Assembly: GCA_028683385.1 (NCBI GenBank)
Contig: JAQUIJ010000005.1
Location: 124,001-188,000 of the forward strand
Direction of reading: 5' to 3'
Length of the DNA stretch: 64,000 bases
From: Prolixibacteraceae bacterium
GTDB taxonomy: Bacteria; Bacteroidota; Bacteroidia; Bacteroidales; Prolixibacteraceae
Part shown: positions 9,439 through 18,040 of the stretch, one piece after another
Layout of the letters: each line of letters begins with the position of its first letter
Position numbering within the stretch: position 1 is the first letter of the stretch
Made by a program: the position numbers and the translations under genes
The notes under the pieces: model-generated
Seen by the model: the letters and a program-made list of their open reading frames with translations, nothing else
Told to the model about the DNA's origin: nothing
The model's database searches: none

Positions 9439-9567
9439 TCAGTCTTTTATCTTCTTCGGTTTACACAGTTTGTCTTCTTTTTTTGCTTTCCGTTCGCAGC
9501 GTTTGCAAACGTATTTGGCATCGTCTTTCTCCTTGTAATCTTCGTTTTTACACTGTGTTTTCGACAT
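9439..9567 (-). CDS. small Cys-rich protein, 42 residues
   Basis: This gene starts at the ATG complementary to 9565-9567 and ends with TGA at 9439-9441. The product begins MSKTQCKNEDYKEKDDAKYV and continues CKRCERKAKKEDKLCKPKKI, ending KD. It has four cysteines (C, then CXXC, then C) in a Lys/Glu-rich background, a plausible zinc-ribbon-like metal site. The start lies 2 bp after the stop of the APH-RapZ gene, so the two are almost certainly co-transcribed. A plus-strand ORF covers the same bases but is its antisense shadow. I recall similar short proteins in Bacteroidota. The function is unknown. Confidence 0.7.
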   Translation of the reverse strand: MSKTQCKNEDYKEKDDAKYVCKRCERKAKKEDKLCKPKKIKD

Positions 9568-9569
9568 AT

Positions 9570-11000
9570 CTATATTTTATCCTGTTCGACGTGCTGTAAA
9601 ACAACCGTAACCGGATAATTGTTGCGAAGGTACTCGGCTAATTTCTCGGCTGCATATACCGAGCGATGCTGTCCTCCGGTGCATCCGAAGCTCACACATA
9701 AATGCGAAAACCCTCTGGACGAATAAACTTCAACCGATTGCGATACCAAACTGATAACTGATTCCATAAAGCTGGCAATAGTCGATTTTTCTTCGAGAAA
9801 TTCTTGAACCTGCGGGTCTTTCCCAGTGAGGTGTTTGTATTCAAGGTAACGACCCGGATTGTGAATGGCGCGGCAATCGAAGACGAATCCGCCACCATTT
9901 CCGGAGGGATCGTGCGGAATACCTTTTTTATACGAAAAGCTACTGACGCGCACGGTTAACCGGTCATTCGACGGACTGATCGTTTTCAGGAATACGGATT
10001 CAGTAACGGCTTTCAGCACTTTAAATAATTCGGGAAGTTTTACCTGAATGGTGTTTCGTGCAAGAAGTGTCTCGAGATTTTTGAGCGCAAATGGAATACT
10101 TTTCAGAAAATGTTCTTTCTTCTCGTAAAACCCACGAAACCCATAGGCACCCATGGCCTGCATAATTCGTATCAGCACATAGCCGCCAAATAAAGCCTTG
10201 AATTTATCGCGATTGACCTGTTTGTATTGGCTAAGTTCGTCGAGGTAAAATTCAAGTAATTCTTCGCGTTCGGCCTCCGGAATATTGGCTTTGGCATCGT
10301 AAAGCAGCGAAGCCAAATCGTATTGAAGTGCACCTTTTCTTCCACCTTGATAATCGATGAAATATACTTTCCCGTCTTTCAACATCACGTTTCTCGACTG
10401 AAAATCACGATAGAGGAACGCATTGTTGTCGACAGCCAATAAGTAGTCGCTAAAAGTCTGAAAGTCGTCTTCCAGAGCCTGTTCGTCGAAAGGTATTTTG
10501 GCCAGTTTCAGGAAATAATACTTGAAATAATTTAAGTCCCACATCATCGATTGTTTGTCGAAAGCTTCGCGTGGGTAGCAAACGCTGTAATCGATGTCTT
10601 TCCCGGCAACCAGTTGAATCCGCGGAAGTTCGCGCAGAACCTTTTTGTATTCATCTACTATTTTGATTGAAAATCCTTCATTTTCGCGGGTTGTGCTGAT
10701 GAAATCGAATAGGGTAGTGTTGCCCAGATCTTCCTGAAGGTAGCAATCCATGTTACTGTTTACAGCATAAATGTGAGGAACCGGAATGTTCTTATTTCGG
10801 AAATGGGCCGAAAATTCCAGGAACGCCTGATTCTCTTTTATATCCTGATTGTAGGCACCAATAACCTGGTGGTTTACACTTTTTATCCTGACATATTCGC
10901 GGTACGAACCTGATGCCGGTAACTGCTCAAAGAAGGTAACTTCTTCTTTAAAATGAGACTCAAACAAACTGAATAGCTGATCTTTTATTTTTAGTTCCAA
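9570..11000 (-). CDS. APH-like sugar kinase fused to RapZ C-terminal domain
   Basis: A 476-residue two-domain protein. Residues about 15-330 are an aminoglycoside/choline-kinase-type phosphotransferase. The catalytic loop reads LYRDFQSRNVM, with Asp and Asn present and Tyr where many relatives have His. The metal Asp is in FIDYQGGRKG. It is closest in appearance to AmgK-type cell-wall amino-sugar kinases. Residues about 345-476 match the RapZ C-terminal domain, including SFSYKKGIP, FDCRAIHNPG and GCTGGQHRSV. In E. coli that domain senses glucosamine-6-phosphate, but there it follows a P-loop domain that is absent here. The fusion suggests amino-sugar phosphorylation coupled to metabolite sensing. 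The usual nucleotidyltransferase partner (MurU-like) is not next to it. Confidence 0.85.
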   Translation of the reverse strand: MELKIKDQLFSLFESHFKEEVTFFEQLPASGSYREYVRIKSVNHQVIGAYNQDIKENQAFLEFSAHFRNKNIPVPHIYAVNSNMDCYLQEDLGNTTLFDFISTTRENEGFSIKIVDEYKKVLRELPRIQLVAGKDIDYSVCYPREAFDKQSMMWDLNYFKYYFLKLAKIPFDEQALEDDFQTFSDYLLAVDNNAFLYRDFQSRNVMLKDGKVYFIDYQGGRKGALQYDLASLLYDAKANIPEAEREELLEFYLDELSQYKQVNRDKFKALFGGYVLIRIMQAMGAYGFRGFYEKKEHFLKSIPFALKNLETLLARNTIQVKLPELFKVLKAVTESVFLKTISPSNDRLTVRVSSFSYKKGIPHDPSGNGGGFVFDCRAIHNPGRYLEYKHLTGKDPQVQEFLEEKSTIASFMESVISLVSQSVEVYSSRGFSHLCVSFGCTGGQHRSVYAAEKLAEYLRNNYPVTVVLQHVEQDKI

Positions 11001-11014
11001 AGCGAAATTTTTAG

Positions 11015-11047
11015 AGTGAGCGGGTGACTCAAAATCACCCGCTCACT
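11015..11047 (-). terminator. terminator after the giant repeat gene
   Basis: A perfect 13-bp stem (AGTGAGCGGGTGA against TCACCCGCTCACT) with a seven-base loop lies between the stop of the giant gene (11057) and the start of the APH-RapZ gene (11000). The T run on the minus strand is short, so some read-through is possible. Confidence 0.75.
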
Positions 11048-11056
11048 AAAGTAAAA

Positions 11057-14000
11057 TTATTTGTCCTGATTTTGCAAGGCTTCTTTTAACTTTTTAAGCT
11101 GATCTTTCGGATACTTTTCATTCGGTTTCATGGTGAGCGCTTTGTTGTAATTAAAACGCGCTACGCTGTAGTTTTTGAGTTGAAAAGCCTGATCGCCCTG
11201 ATCAACGAGATTTCTATATTCCTCGTTTTCCTGATCCTGAGCATCCTGATCAATAAGCTTTTGAATATCCTTTAGCTTTATTCTCGGGTAATTTTCGTCT
11301 CTTTTAATGGATAAAGCTTTGTTATAGTAGAAGCGTGAAATGGCCAAATCTTTATTGAAAAAGGCCTCATCAGCTTTAGCTATGATGTCCTGATACTCTT
11401 TTTCATCCTTTTCAGAAAGGAGTGAATTTGTCAGCGCTAAAATTTCATTAATCCGGTCCTTTGGATATTTTTCCCACGATTTGATGTCCAGCGCTTTGTA
11501 GTAGAAGAATTTAGCGATTGGATAGTTCTTACTTGAAAAGGAATTGTCGGCCTGGGTTATGGCCTTGTCGTATTCTGAAAGATCGCCGGCAGAAAGTTGT
11601 GAATCGATCAGTTTTCGGATCAGGTCGACCTGATTTTTCGGATATTCTTCCGAAGGTTTAATGTCTGATGCTTTGTAATAGTAGAATCGTGCTACCGTAT
11701 AATCTTTCACGCCAAATAAATCATCGGCTTTTTTGATTGCCTGGTCATAGTCAGTAATTGTATTGTACATCTGGGCCCTCGATTCAATAGCCTGAGCCGA
11801 TTCCTGAAGATTGTTGATTGGTTTCTGTACTGACTTGACTGGTTCACTTTCAGGCAGTTTGGCGACGTATGTTTCAACCGGTTTTGCTTCATTCATCAAT
11901 TTGTCCATCAAAGCCATCTGAGTCTTTGGATACGATTCTTCAGGTTTAATTAGCGAAGCTTGCTGGTATTGAAGTTTGGCTATGCTGTACGATTTATCGC
12001 GATACGAATTATCGGCCACATTTAAAGCCTGCTGGTATTTTTCGTCGAGTTCGCGTTGTGCGTTGGCCAAACGCTCTTTATTCCGCTGATCGATCAGTAA
12101 ATCAATTTCTTTAATCCGTTGTGCTGGTAATTTTTCGTCGGGTTTAATGGATTGTGCCATCTGAAATTGCATTTTAGCTGAAGAAAGCTGGTCTTCTTTT
12201 AACGCTTTCTCTGCCTTTTCCATAGCATCAGAATAAGCTTTGTTATTTGCTGAATTACTAATGGCTGCGAGATTAGCATCGGCAATTTTCTGATTTACAT
12301 CCTTCAGGCGACTGGCAGGATAAGTTTCATTTGGTTTCACACTTAATGCTTCGGTATAACCGGTCTTGGCAGTTACCCAGTCAGACGCATCGTAGGCTTT
12401 GTCAGCTTTTGCTATTGCATTGGTATAGTTCAGTTCGCGAGCAGCCAGTTGAGATTGTATTTCCTTGATCTGTTTTCCGGGATACTCTTCATCTGATTTA
12501 ATTTTAATCGCATTCTGATATTCAGTTAATGCTTCGTTGAGTTTCGAATCAGTAAAATATCCGTCGGCAAGCTTGATCAATCGTTTGTATTCGGCATCCT
12601 GTTTAGCCAAAAGTTGCATTTTATCCTGAATGTCGCTGATCAGTTTTTGAATCACAGTTCGTTGATCAGGCTTTATGCTGATGGCATCATTGTATTTCTG
12701 GATTGCTTGTTCAAAACGATTGTTCTGTTCATGTTCTTTTGCAGAAGTCATGGCTAAATCGAATAGCTTGTCTTTCGCTTTTTGGATGGAATCTTGCTGG
12801 GCTTTTTGTTCTGCCAGCGATTTTTTCAATAATTCCTGTGCAAGCAAATCATCAATTTTGCCGATTTGATCCCGTGGATATTTTTCGTTGGGTAGGGCAA
12901 TCAACGCATCGCTATAATGAACTTTTGCAAGCTTATACAATTTTGCGGCAAATTCTTTATCAGCGGCAGCAACAGCATTGTTGTACTGATCGCGGTCTGC
13001 TTTTTCTTTTGCCAGTCGCTGTGCTTCTTCCATGGCAGCGAGTTTCGCAGTTTCTTCTTGTTGGGCAAGTAGCGCGTCAATTTCGGAAATGCGCATTGGT
13101 GGCATTGGCTCATACGGTTTCAGGTCATAACCTTTCTGGTATAAATCACGGGCTTCCTTAAGTTTATTAGCCTGAAATGCATTTTGTGCATCTTTAATAA
13201 ACTGTGCATATTGTTTATCCTTTTCAGCAGCTTTTTGAAGTTCATTTAGCTGTTCGTCAATTTTGGTAATTTGATCTTTAGGATAAACATCAGTTGGTTT
13301 TAATGTCAATGCCTTTTGGTATTTTTCTTTTGCAGTTGCGTAACTTTTGTTTTTAAACTCGTTATCTGCATCAGCAATTAAGGCCTTGTATTTATCCTCA
13401 AATTGTTTTAAACGATTGTTTTCAGCTTCAAGATCAGCCTTTTTCTTTTCAATATCTTTCAGCTTTTGTGTGGCATACTGATCATCTTTTTTGAATTTCA
13501 ATGCTTCCTGATAGCTTGTTGTCGCAGCGTCAAACTGGTTTGTGTTAAACGAATTGTCGGCTTTCGCAATTGCCGTTTTGTAATTCTGTTCGTTTTGTTC
13601 TTTCAGAAGCTTTGAGATCAAATCCAGTTGATCTTTCGGATATTTTTCATCCGATTTCACCAATAATGCTTCATTGTATGACAACTGAGCTGAGGTATAT
13701 TCCTTGTTGCCAAATTGATTGTCAGCCCGCTGAATTACTTTTTGGTAGGCTTCCAGAGTCGCTTTTATTGCAGCTTCATTACGTTCCTGTTGAGCAATTA
13801 AATCGTTGATTTCGCTTATCCTTTTGGGCGGAACAACTTCTGACGGGATTAAATTGTAAGCCTTCATAAAGGCATCTTTTGCCTTTGCCAGATCTTTGTT
13901 TTTAAATAGAGATTCACCATCAGTTACAGCCAGGTCAAATTCACGTTTGGTTTTAGCCTCAGCTTCCTGTTGAGCCAACAGTTCATCAATTTTTGCCACT

Positions 14001-16996
14001 TGTCGCTTTGGATAATCCGAGTCGGGTAAATACTGAAGTGCTTCCTGATATTTTTCTTTGGCTTCAGGATATTGTTTTGCGGTTAATTTATTGTTTGCTT
14101 CGGTAACCGCTTTGTTGTAGGCTTGGGTATTTCGGGCAAGCTGGGCAAGTTTTGCCTCTGTTTGTCCATATTTATCTTTTGCAGTCGGATCGTTTGGCTT
14201 AATGCTTAAAGCAGTCTCATAACCGGTTTTAGCCGTATTGAAATCGTTTTCGTTAAACGATTTATCGGCGCTTGCCATGGCCTGATTAAATGCAAGATTC
14301 TGTTTCTCCAGTTCCTGTTTCCGGGCCTCCTCTTCACGACGTCGATTTTCAGCAAGGGTTTCGTCAATTTTCCGGATCTGGTCTTTTGGATAAACCTCAT
14401 TTGCTTTTATTGTGAGCGCTTTGCGGTATTCAGCCTGGGCATTGGTGTATTCTTTCTTTTCAAGAAGATTGTCGGCTTGAGCAATTGCGGCTTTATATTC
14501 GCTTTCAATACGTGTTTTTTCTTTTTCAATTCCATCGAGGATGTCTTCAATTTCTTTTATCCTTTTCTGAGGGTAGGCTTCATTTGCCTTTATGGACAGA
14601 GCCTCCGTGTACTTATTTATCGATTCAGGATAGGTTTTGTCCGTAAACAATTGATCAGCCACTTTGATCAACTCGTTGTAAGCCAGTAATTCAGCTTTCG
14701 ATTTTTCCTCAAGTTGCTTCAGTTCCAATTGAATTTTCTGTATCTCAGCAATTTTGCCAGTAGCATAACTGTCGTTTGGCTTCAGAACAAGAGCAGAGTT
14801 GTATGAAGTGAGCGAACCTGAATAGTCTTTCGACCCGAAACTTTTGTCAGCTTGAGCAATTGCAGCCTGGTATTCTTTTTCGATGCGAGCTTTTTCTTTC
14901 TCGGCTTTATCGAGAATCGTTTCAATTTCTTTTATCCTCTTGGGTGGATAGGTTTCATTTGCTTTTATGGCCAGAGCCTCCTTGTACTTATTTATCGATT
15001 CCGGATAACTTTGAGCATTAAACAATTGATCAGCGACTTTAATTGCCTCGTTGTAAGCCAACAACTCGGCATTGGCTTTTGCTTCCATTTGTTTCTGATC
15101 AGACTGTATTTTCTCTATTTCTGCAATTTTTGCAGTCGCATAGCTGTCGTTTGGTTTCAACTCAAGAATGCTATTCAAGGAAATGAGTGATGCCGGGTAA
15201 TCTTTTGTTTGGAAGCTTTTTTCTGCCTTCTTAACCAAAGATTGATAAGTGTCTATTTTTTTGAGCTGATCTTTCGGATATGTTTCCGACTTTTTAATTT
15301 GAAGAGCTTTGTTGTAGGCCGTAATTGCCTCGTCGAATTGATTGTTGTTAAAATTCTGATCAGCTTGGGTAATTAAACCCGCATATTCTTTTTCAGCTAA
15401 TTCCTTGTTTTTCAGGTTCTGAATATCCTCAATTCGTTTTTTTACCGATGAATCTGATGGTTTTAGCTTCAATGCTTCATTAAACGAGTTCAACGCGTCA
15501 TCGAAATTATTGTCGGCAAATGCTTTTTCGGCTTTGGTTACCCAATTATTAAAGTCAATTTCTTTTGATTCGGAGGCTGCAATTTCAGCAAGCTTGTCTT
15601 TTGGGTAATTTTCAGGTTTAATTTTCAGAGCTTCCTGATATTGCATTTTCGCATTTTGTAAATCGTTTTTGGCTAAAGCCTGATCGGCAAGTTGAATGGC
15701 CTGAAGATATTTTTTGTCGTTTTCAACAGCAACCAGTGCCAGTTCTGTATCAGCTATTTTGTCTTTGGCAATCTGGCTGTCGGGTTTTAACCCAAGTGCT
15801 TTTTTATACGAGTTTAGGGCCTGGAGATAGTCTTTCTGTTGAGCAAAGGTATTGGCCGTTTGTATCGATTGATTGAAATCTTTCTCAAGTTGATCAAGCT
15901 GTGCCAGTTGTTGCTTTTCCTGATTAATCAAATTGATTTGATTCTGTGGATATTGATCTTCAGGAACCAGTTGTTTCGCCTGGTTGTACAGGGTAATTGC
16001 TTCGTCGTATTTTTTCGATTTGTAATTTTTGTCGGCATTGGCAATCAGATCTTTAAACTGATTTTGTTTTTCGAGTAAGGCAAGTAACTGATCGATTTCG
16101 TTGATTCTTCCGTTCGAAAAAACATCGCCGGGTTTGTATTGCAAGGCTTCTTCGTAAATTGGACGAGCTTCTTTGTAGCTCTTTTGTTCGAAGAATCCAT
16201 TCGCCCTGGCAATCGCAGATTTATATTTTTGTTCTAATTCGGTTTTTTGTTTTTCCGTAATTTCAAGCGCTTTTACCAAATCCTGAAGTTCGGCTACACG
16301 ATCATTCGGATAAGCCTTTTCAGGAAACAGTTTACGGGCTTCCAGATATTTCAGTAAAGCCAATTGATATTCGCCTCGTTGATAATTTGCATCTGCTTCT
16401 TTTATTAACTGATCAAAATTTTTCTGCTTGGCAGCTAAATCCTGGGCATTTTCTTTCGAAATTGAAGCAGCTTCTTTTTGAACCTGACTGGCTTGGGTTT
16501 TGGCTGTTGCAATCTGTTCTGTAAATTGTAAATCAGAGATATAGCTCTCCTTTTCAAAATTATCAATTTCTTTTCCGTAGAATATCCTTCCTGAAGGTTT
16601 TAAGGTGAAGCTCTTGTCGATTCCTTCGAACTCTTTTGTTAACTGAACAATCATTGGGAAAGTTGGGAAGTCATTGTCGCGCTGCCAAACTTCCTGGGGA
16701 ATTTCAGTCGATACAGTAATTATTTTATTAAAGTGCCCAGGGTATTTGAAGGTCAGGCTATATTCATTAAAGAATTCAAGTTCAAACCGAAAGCGTCCGT
16801 TTTTGGGGATGTCGATGTTTGAAGTTTCTTTACCATTTTTGGTTATCTCGATTGTTCCATTAACGTTACTTTCTGCTTCGGGGATTATTTTTCCGCTTAT
16901 GACAAAGAATTTTTTGCTTTGCGCCAGCGATGGAAGCTGAAAGAAAAAACAAAGAATCATAGCCACTCCCAAAACTATCCGACCTATCTTTTGCAT
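11057..16996 (-). CDS. giant exported TPR-like repeat protein, 1979 residues
   Basis: It starts with a signal peptide (about residues 1-26, ending SLAQS). Residues 27-130 form a beta-rich domain shared with the next gene upstream. An Ala/Gln-rich linker follows, and from about residue 190 to the end there are about 29 repeats of 50-95 residues. Each repeat follows the pattern (Y/F)xxAIxxADxxFxxKxY, then AxxxYxxALxIKPxExYPK, then a basic coiled-coil helix. The first two helices resemble a TPR hairpin, and the third is a charged spacer of variable length. The last four repeats are a distinct aromatic class (RFYYYKA, KFFYYKA, RFYYNKA, RFNYNKA). Units 8-9 and 10-11 are a recent duplication. No enzyme, TonB or anchoring domain is visible. 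It is probably a periplasmic or envelope scaffold; the partner is unknown. Confidence 0.8.
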   Translation of the reverse strand: MQKIGRIVLGVAMILCFFFQLPSLAQSKKFFVISGKIIPEAESNVNGTIEITKNGKETSNIDIPKNGRFRFELEFFNEYSLTFKYPGHFNKIITVSTEIPQEVWQRDNDFPTFPMIVQLTKEFEGIDKSFTLKPSGRIFYGKEIDNFEKESYISDLQFTEQIATAKTQASQVQKEAASISKENAQDLAAKQKNFDQLIKEADANYQRGEYQLALLKYLEARKLFPEKAYPNDRVAELQDLVKALEITEKQKTELEQKYKSAIARANGFFEQKSYKEARPIYEEALQYKPGDVFSNGRINEIDQLLALLEKQNQFKDLIANADKNYKSKKYDEAITLYNQAKQLVPEDQYPQNQINLINQEKQQLAQLDQLEKDFNQSIQTANTFAQQKDYLQALNSYKKALGLKPDSQIAKDKIADTELALVAVENDKKYLQAIQLADQALAKNDLQNAKMQYQEALKIKPENYPKDKLAEIAASESKEIDFNNWVTKAEKAFADNNFDDALNSFNEALKLKPSDSSVKKRIEDIQNLKNKELAEKEYAGLITQADQNFNNNQFDEAITAYNKALQIKKSETYPKDQLKKIDTYQSLVKKAEKSFQTKDYPASLISLNSILELKPNDSYATAKIAEIEKIQSDQKQMEAKANAELLAYNEAIKVADQLFNAQSYPESINKYKEALAIKANETYPPKRIKEIETILDKAEKEKARIEKEYQAAIAQADKSFGSKDYSGSLTSYNSALVLKPNDSYATGKIAEIQKIQLELKQLEEKSKAELLAYNELIKVADQLFTDKTYPESINKYTEALSIKANEAYPQKRIKEIEDILDGIEKEKTRIESEYKAAIAQADNLLEKKEYTNAQAEYRKALTIKANEVYPKDQIRKIDETLAENRRREEEARKQELEKQNLAFNQAMASADKSFNENDFNTAKTGYETALSIKPNDPTAKDKYGQTEAKLAQLARNTQAYNKAVTEANNKLTAKQYPEAKEKYQEALQYLPDSDYPKRQVAKIDELLAQQEAEAKTKREFDLAVTDGESLFKNKDLAKAKDAFMKAYNLIPSEVVPPKRISEINDLIAQQERNEAAIKATLEAYQKVIQRADNQFGNKEYTSAQLSYNEALLVKSDEKYPKDQLDLISKLLKEQNEQNYKTAIAKADNSFNTNQFDAATTSYQEALKFKKDDQYATQKLKDIEKKKADLEAENNRLKQFEDKYKALIADADNEFKNKSYATAKEKYQKALTLKPTDVYPKDQITKIDEQLNELQKAAEKDKQYAQFIKDAQNAFQANKLKEARDLYQKGYDLKPYEPMPPMRISEIDALLAQQEETAKLAAMEEAQRLAKEKADRDQYNNAVAAADKEFAAKLYKLAKVHYSDALIALPNEKYPRDQIGKIDDLLAQELLKKSLAEQKAQQDSIQKAKDKLFDLAMTSAKEHEQNNRFEQAIQKYNDAISIKPDQRTVIQKLISDIQDKMQLLAKQDAEYKRLIKLADGYFTDSKLNEALTEYQNAIKIKSDEEYPGKQIKEIQSQLAARELNYTNAIAKADKAYDASDWVTAKTGYTEALSVKPNETYPASRLKDVNQKIADANLAAISNSANNKAYSDAMEKAEKALKEDQLSSAKMQFQMAQSIKPDEKLPAQRIKEIDLLIDQRNKERLANAQRELDEKYQQALNVADNSYRDKSYSIAKLQYQQASLIKPEESYPKTQMALMDKLMNEAKPVETYVAKLPESEPVKSVQKPINNLQESAQAIESRAQMYNTITDYDQAIKKADDLFGVKDYTVARFYYYKASDIKPSEEYPKNQVDLIRKLIDSQLSAGDLSEYDKAITQADNSFSSKNYPIAKFFYYKALDIKSWEKYPKDRINEILALTNSLLSEKDEKEYQDIIAKADEAFFNKDLAISRFYYNKALSIKRDENYPRIKLKDIQKLIDQDAQDQENEEYRNLVDQGDQAFQLKNYSVARFNYNKALTMKPNEKYPKDQLKKLKEALQNQDK

Positions 16997-17259
16997 ATCT
17001 GTTTAAATTCGATGAAATATTACTAAAGCGAATTGAAGAATTCAAAACAACTTAATCGTCTCGTAAAAATAACCAAATCAATCAAAAGACAAGCATGAAC
17101 TCATGTTTATTGAGGTGATCGTGATGAAAATCCGTTTAGTAATTAACGTTTAAGAATGGATTTTATTGAATTGGAGATATTCGGGCACATCTGTTTATTT
17201 ATAGAATATTTTTTCTTTGAAACAGATCGGACTTTATTGTCTGGAATACCTCGATTGAC

Positions 17260-17799
17260 CTATAATTTTGATTTGTATCCCTGAGATTGGATTATTTGAT
17301 CTTGATCCGAATTCCCTTTTTCAACATATTCAACATTGAGTATGGATGGCAAAGCAGTAAAACAATCTTTTTGCGGCGAATAGCAAATGTATTGAATCTG
17401 ATTTTCTGAATATTTATTTTCTGAATCCTGAGATCCGGCAAGTAGTTTTACAGTCATCAAGAAATGCGAAAAATTAGAAGCATTATTCATTGCTTTTTCA
17501 GAAATTTCGGTGTTTACAATGATGGTTTTTGATTGATTGCCTTTTTTACTAAAAATGAGCCGATATTCTGCATTGTAGTCAAGTTCAAGTCTGAATCGGC
17601 CATTCTCTTGTATTTGAGTAGAAACACTCTTCTGATTATTTTTTATTATCTGTACTGAACTATTGACTGTGTTATTTAATTCAGCTATAACATTCCCATT
17701 AACAACAAAGTAATTACGGTTTTGAGATTGAGAGGAAAGATTTAGACCAACACTTAAAAACAGGATTACTACGAACTTAAGCAGAACTTTTTCAATCAT
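17260..17799 (-). CDS. stand-alone paralogue of the giant protein's N-terminal domain
   Basis: A 179-residue exported protein with a signal peptide (about 1-25, ending SSQSQN). The next 100 residues align by eye with residues 27-125 of the giant repeat protein: NYFVVNGNVIAE against FFVISGKIIPE, ENGRFRLELDYNAEYRL against KNGRFRFELEFFNEYSL, and IIVNTEISEKA against ITVSTEIPQEV. The C-terminus lacks repeats and carries two cysteines (YICYSPQKDCF). It lies 263 bp upstream of the giant gene on the same strand, which suggests a local duplication followed by loss of the repeats, or a two-part system. The function is unknown. Confidence 0.65.
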   Translation of the reverse strand: MIEKVLLKFVVILFLSVGLNLSSQSQNRNYFVVNGNVIAELNNTVNSSVQIIKNNQKSVSTQIQENGRFRLELDYNAEYRLIFSKKGNQSKTIIVNTEISEKAMNNASNFSHFLMTVKLLAGSQDSENKYSENQIQYICYSPQKDCFTALPSILNVEYVEKGNSDQDQIIQSQGYKSKL

Positions 17800-17948
17800 T
17801 TTTCAGGAAAATGGTTAATTAAATTTGGTTTTTCTTTTGTGACAATTAAATCTTGAAAACTAGTCTATATTCGGTAAAATCATAAAAGGTAACCCTCTGT
17901 TGTGGTTTTATATCGTTTTTTATTTATCCATTGGCCTTAATTAAAGGC

Positions 17949-17956
17949 TACCTTTG
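17949..17956 (+). promoter_or_regulatory. -7 box upstream of the APC permease
   Basis: TACCTTTG is an exact match to TAnnTTTG, the Bacteroidota -7 element, and lies 84 bp before the GTG start. No clear TTTG at 19-21 bp upstream was found. Confidence 0.45.
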
Positions 17957-18040
17957 TCAAAAACTATATTATTTGAAATTCAAATCAATTTCGAAACATG
18001 GTTGTATTTTCTTTATTTTTGCCATAAATAATTTTGTCAA

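Noticed and set aside
9415-9618. Plus-strand ORF of 67 codons with a phenylalanine-rich hydrophobic product
   Set aside because: It is the antisense of the 42-residue Cys-rich gene and the end of the kinase-RapZ gene; the Phe runs come from complementing Lys codons.
12675-15190. Several plus-strand ORFs opposite the giant repeat gene, some over 100 codons and similar to each other
   Set aside because: Their similarity follows from the repeats on the coding strand; they have no consistent start, no signal and Cys/Phe-rich antisense composition.
11057-16996. Regular DNA repeats that could be mistaken for a CRISPR or satellite array
   Set aside because: The repeats are long, degenerate, in frame and translate to a coherent protein pattern.
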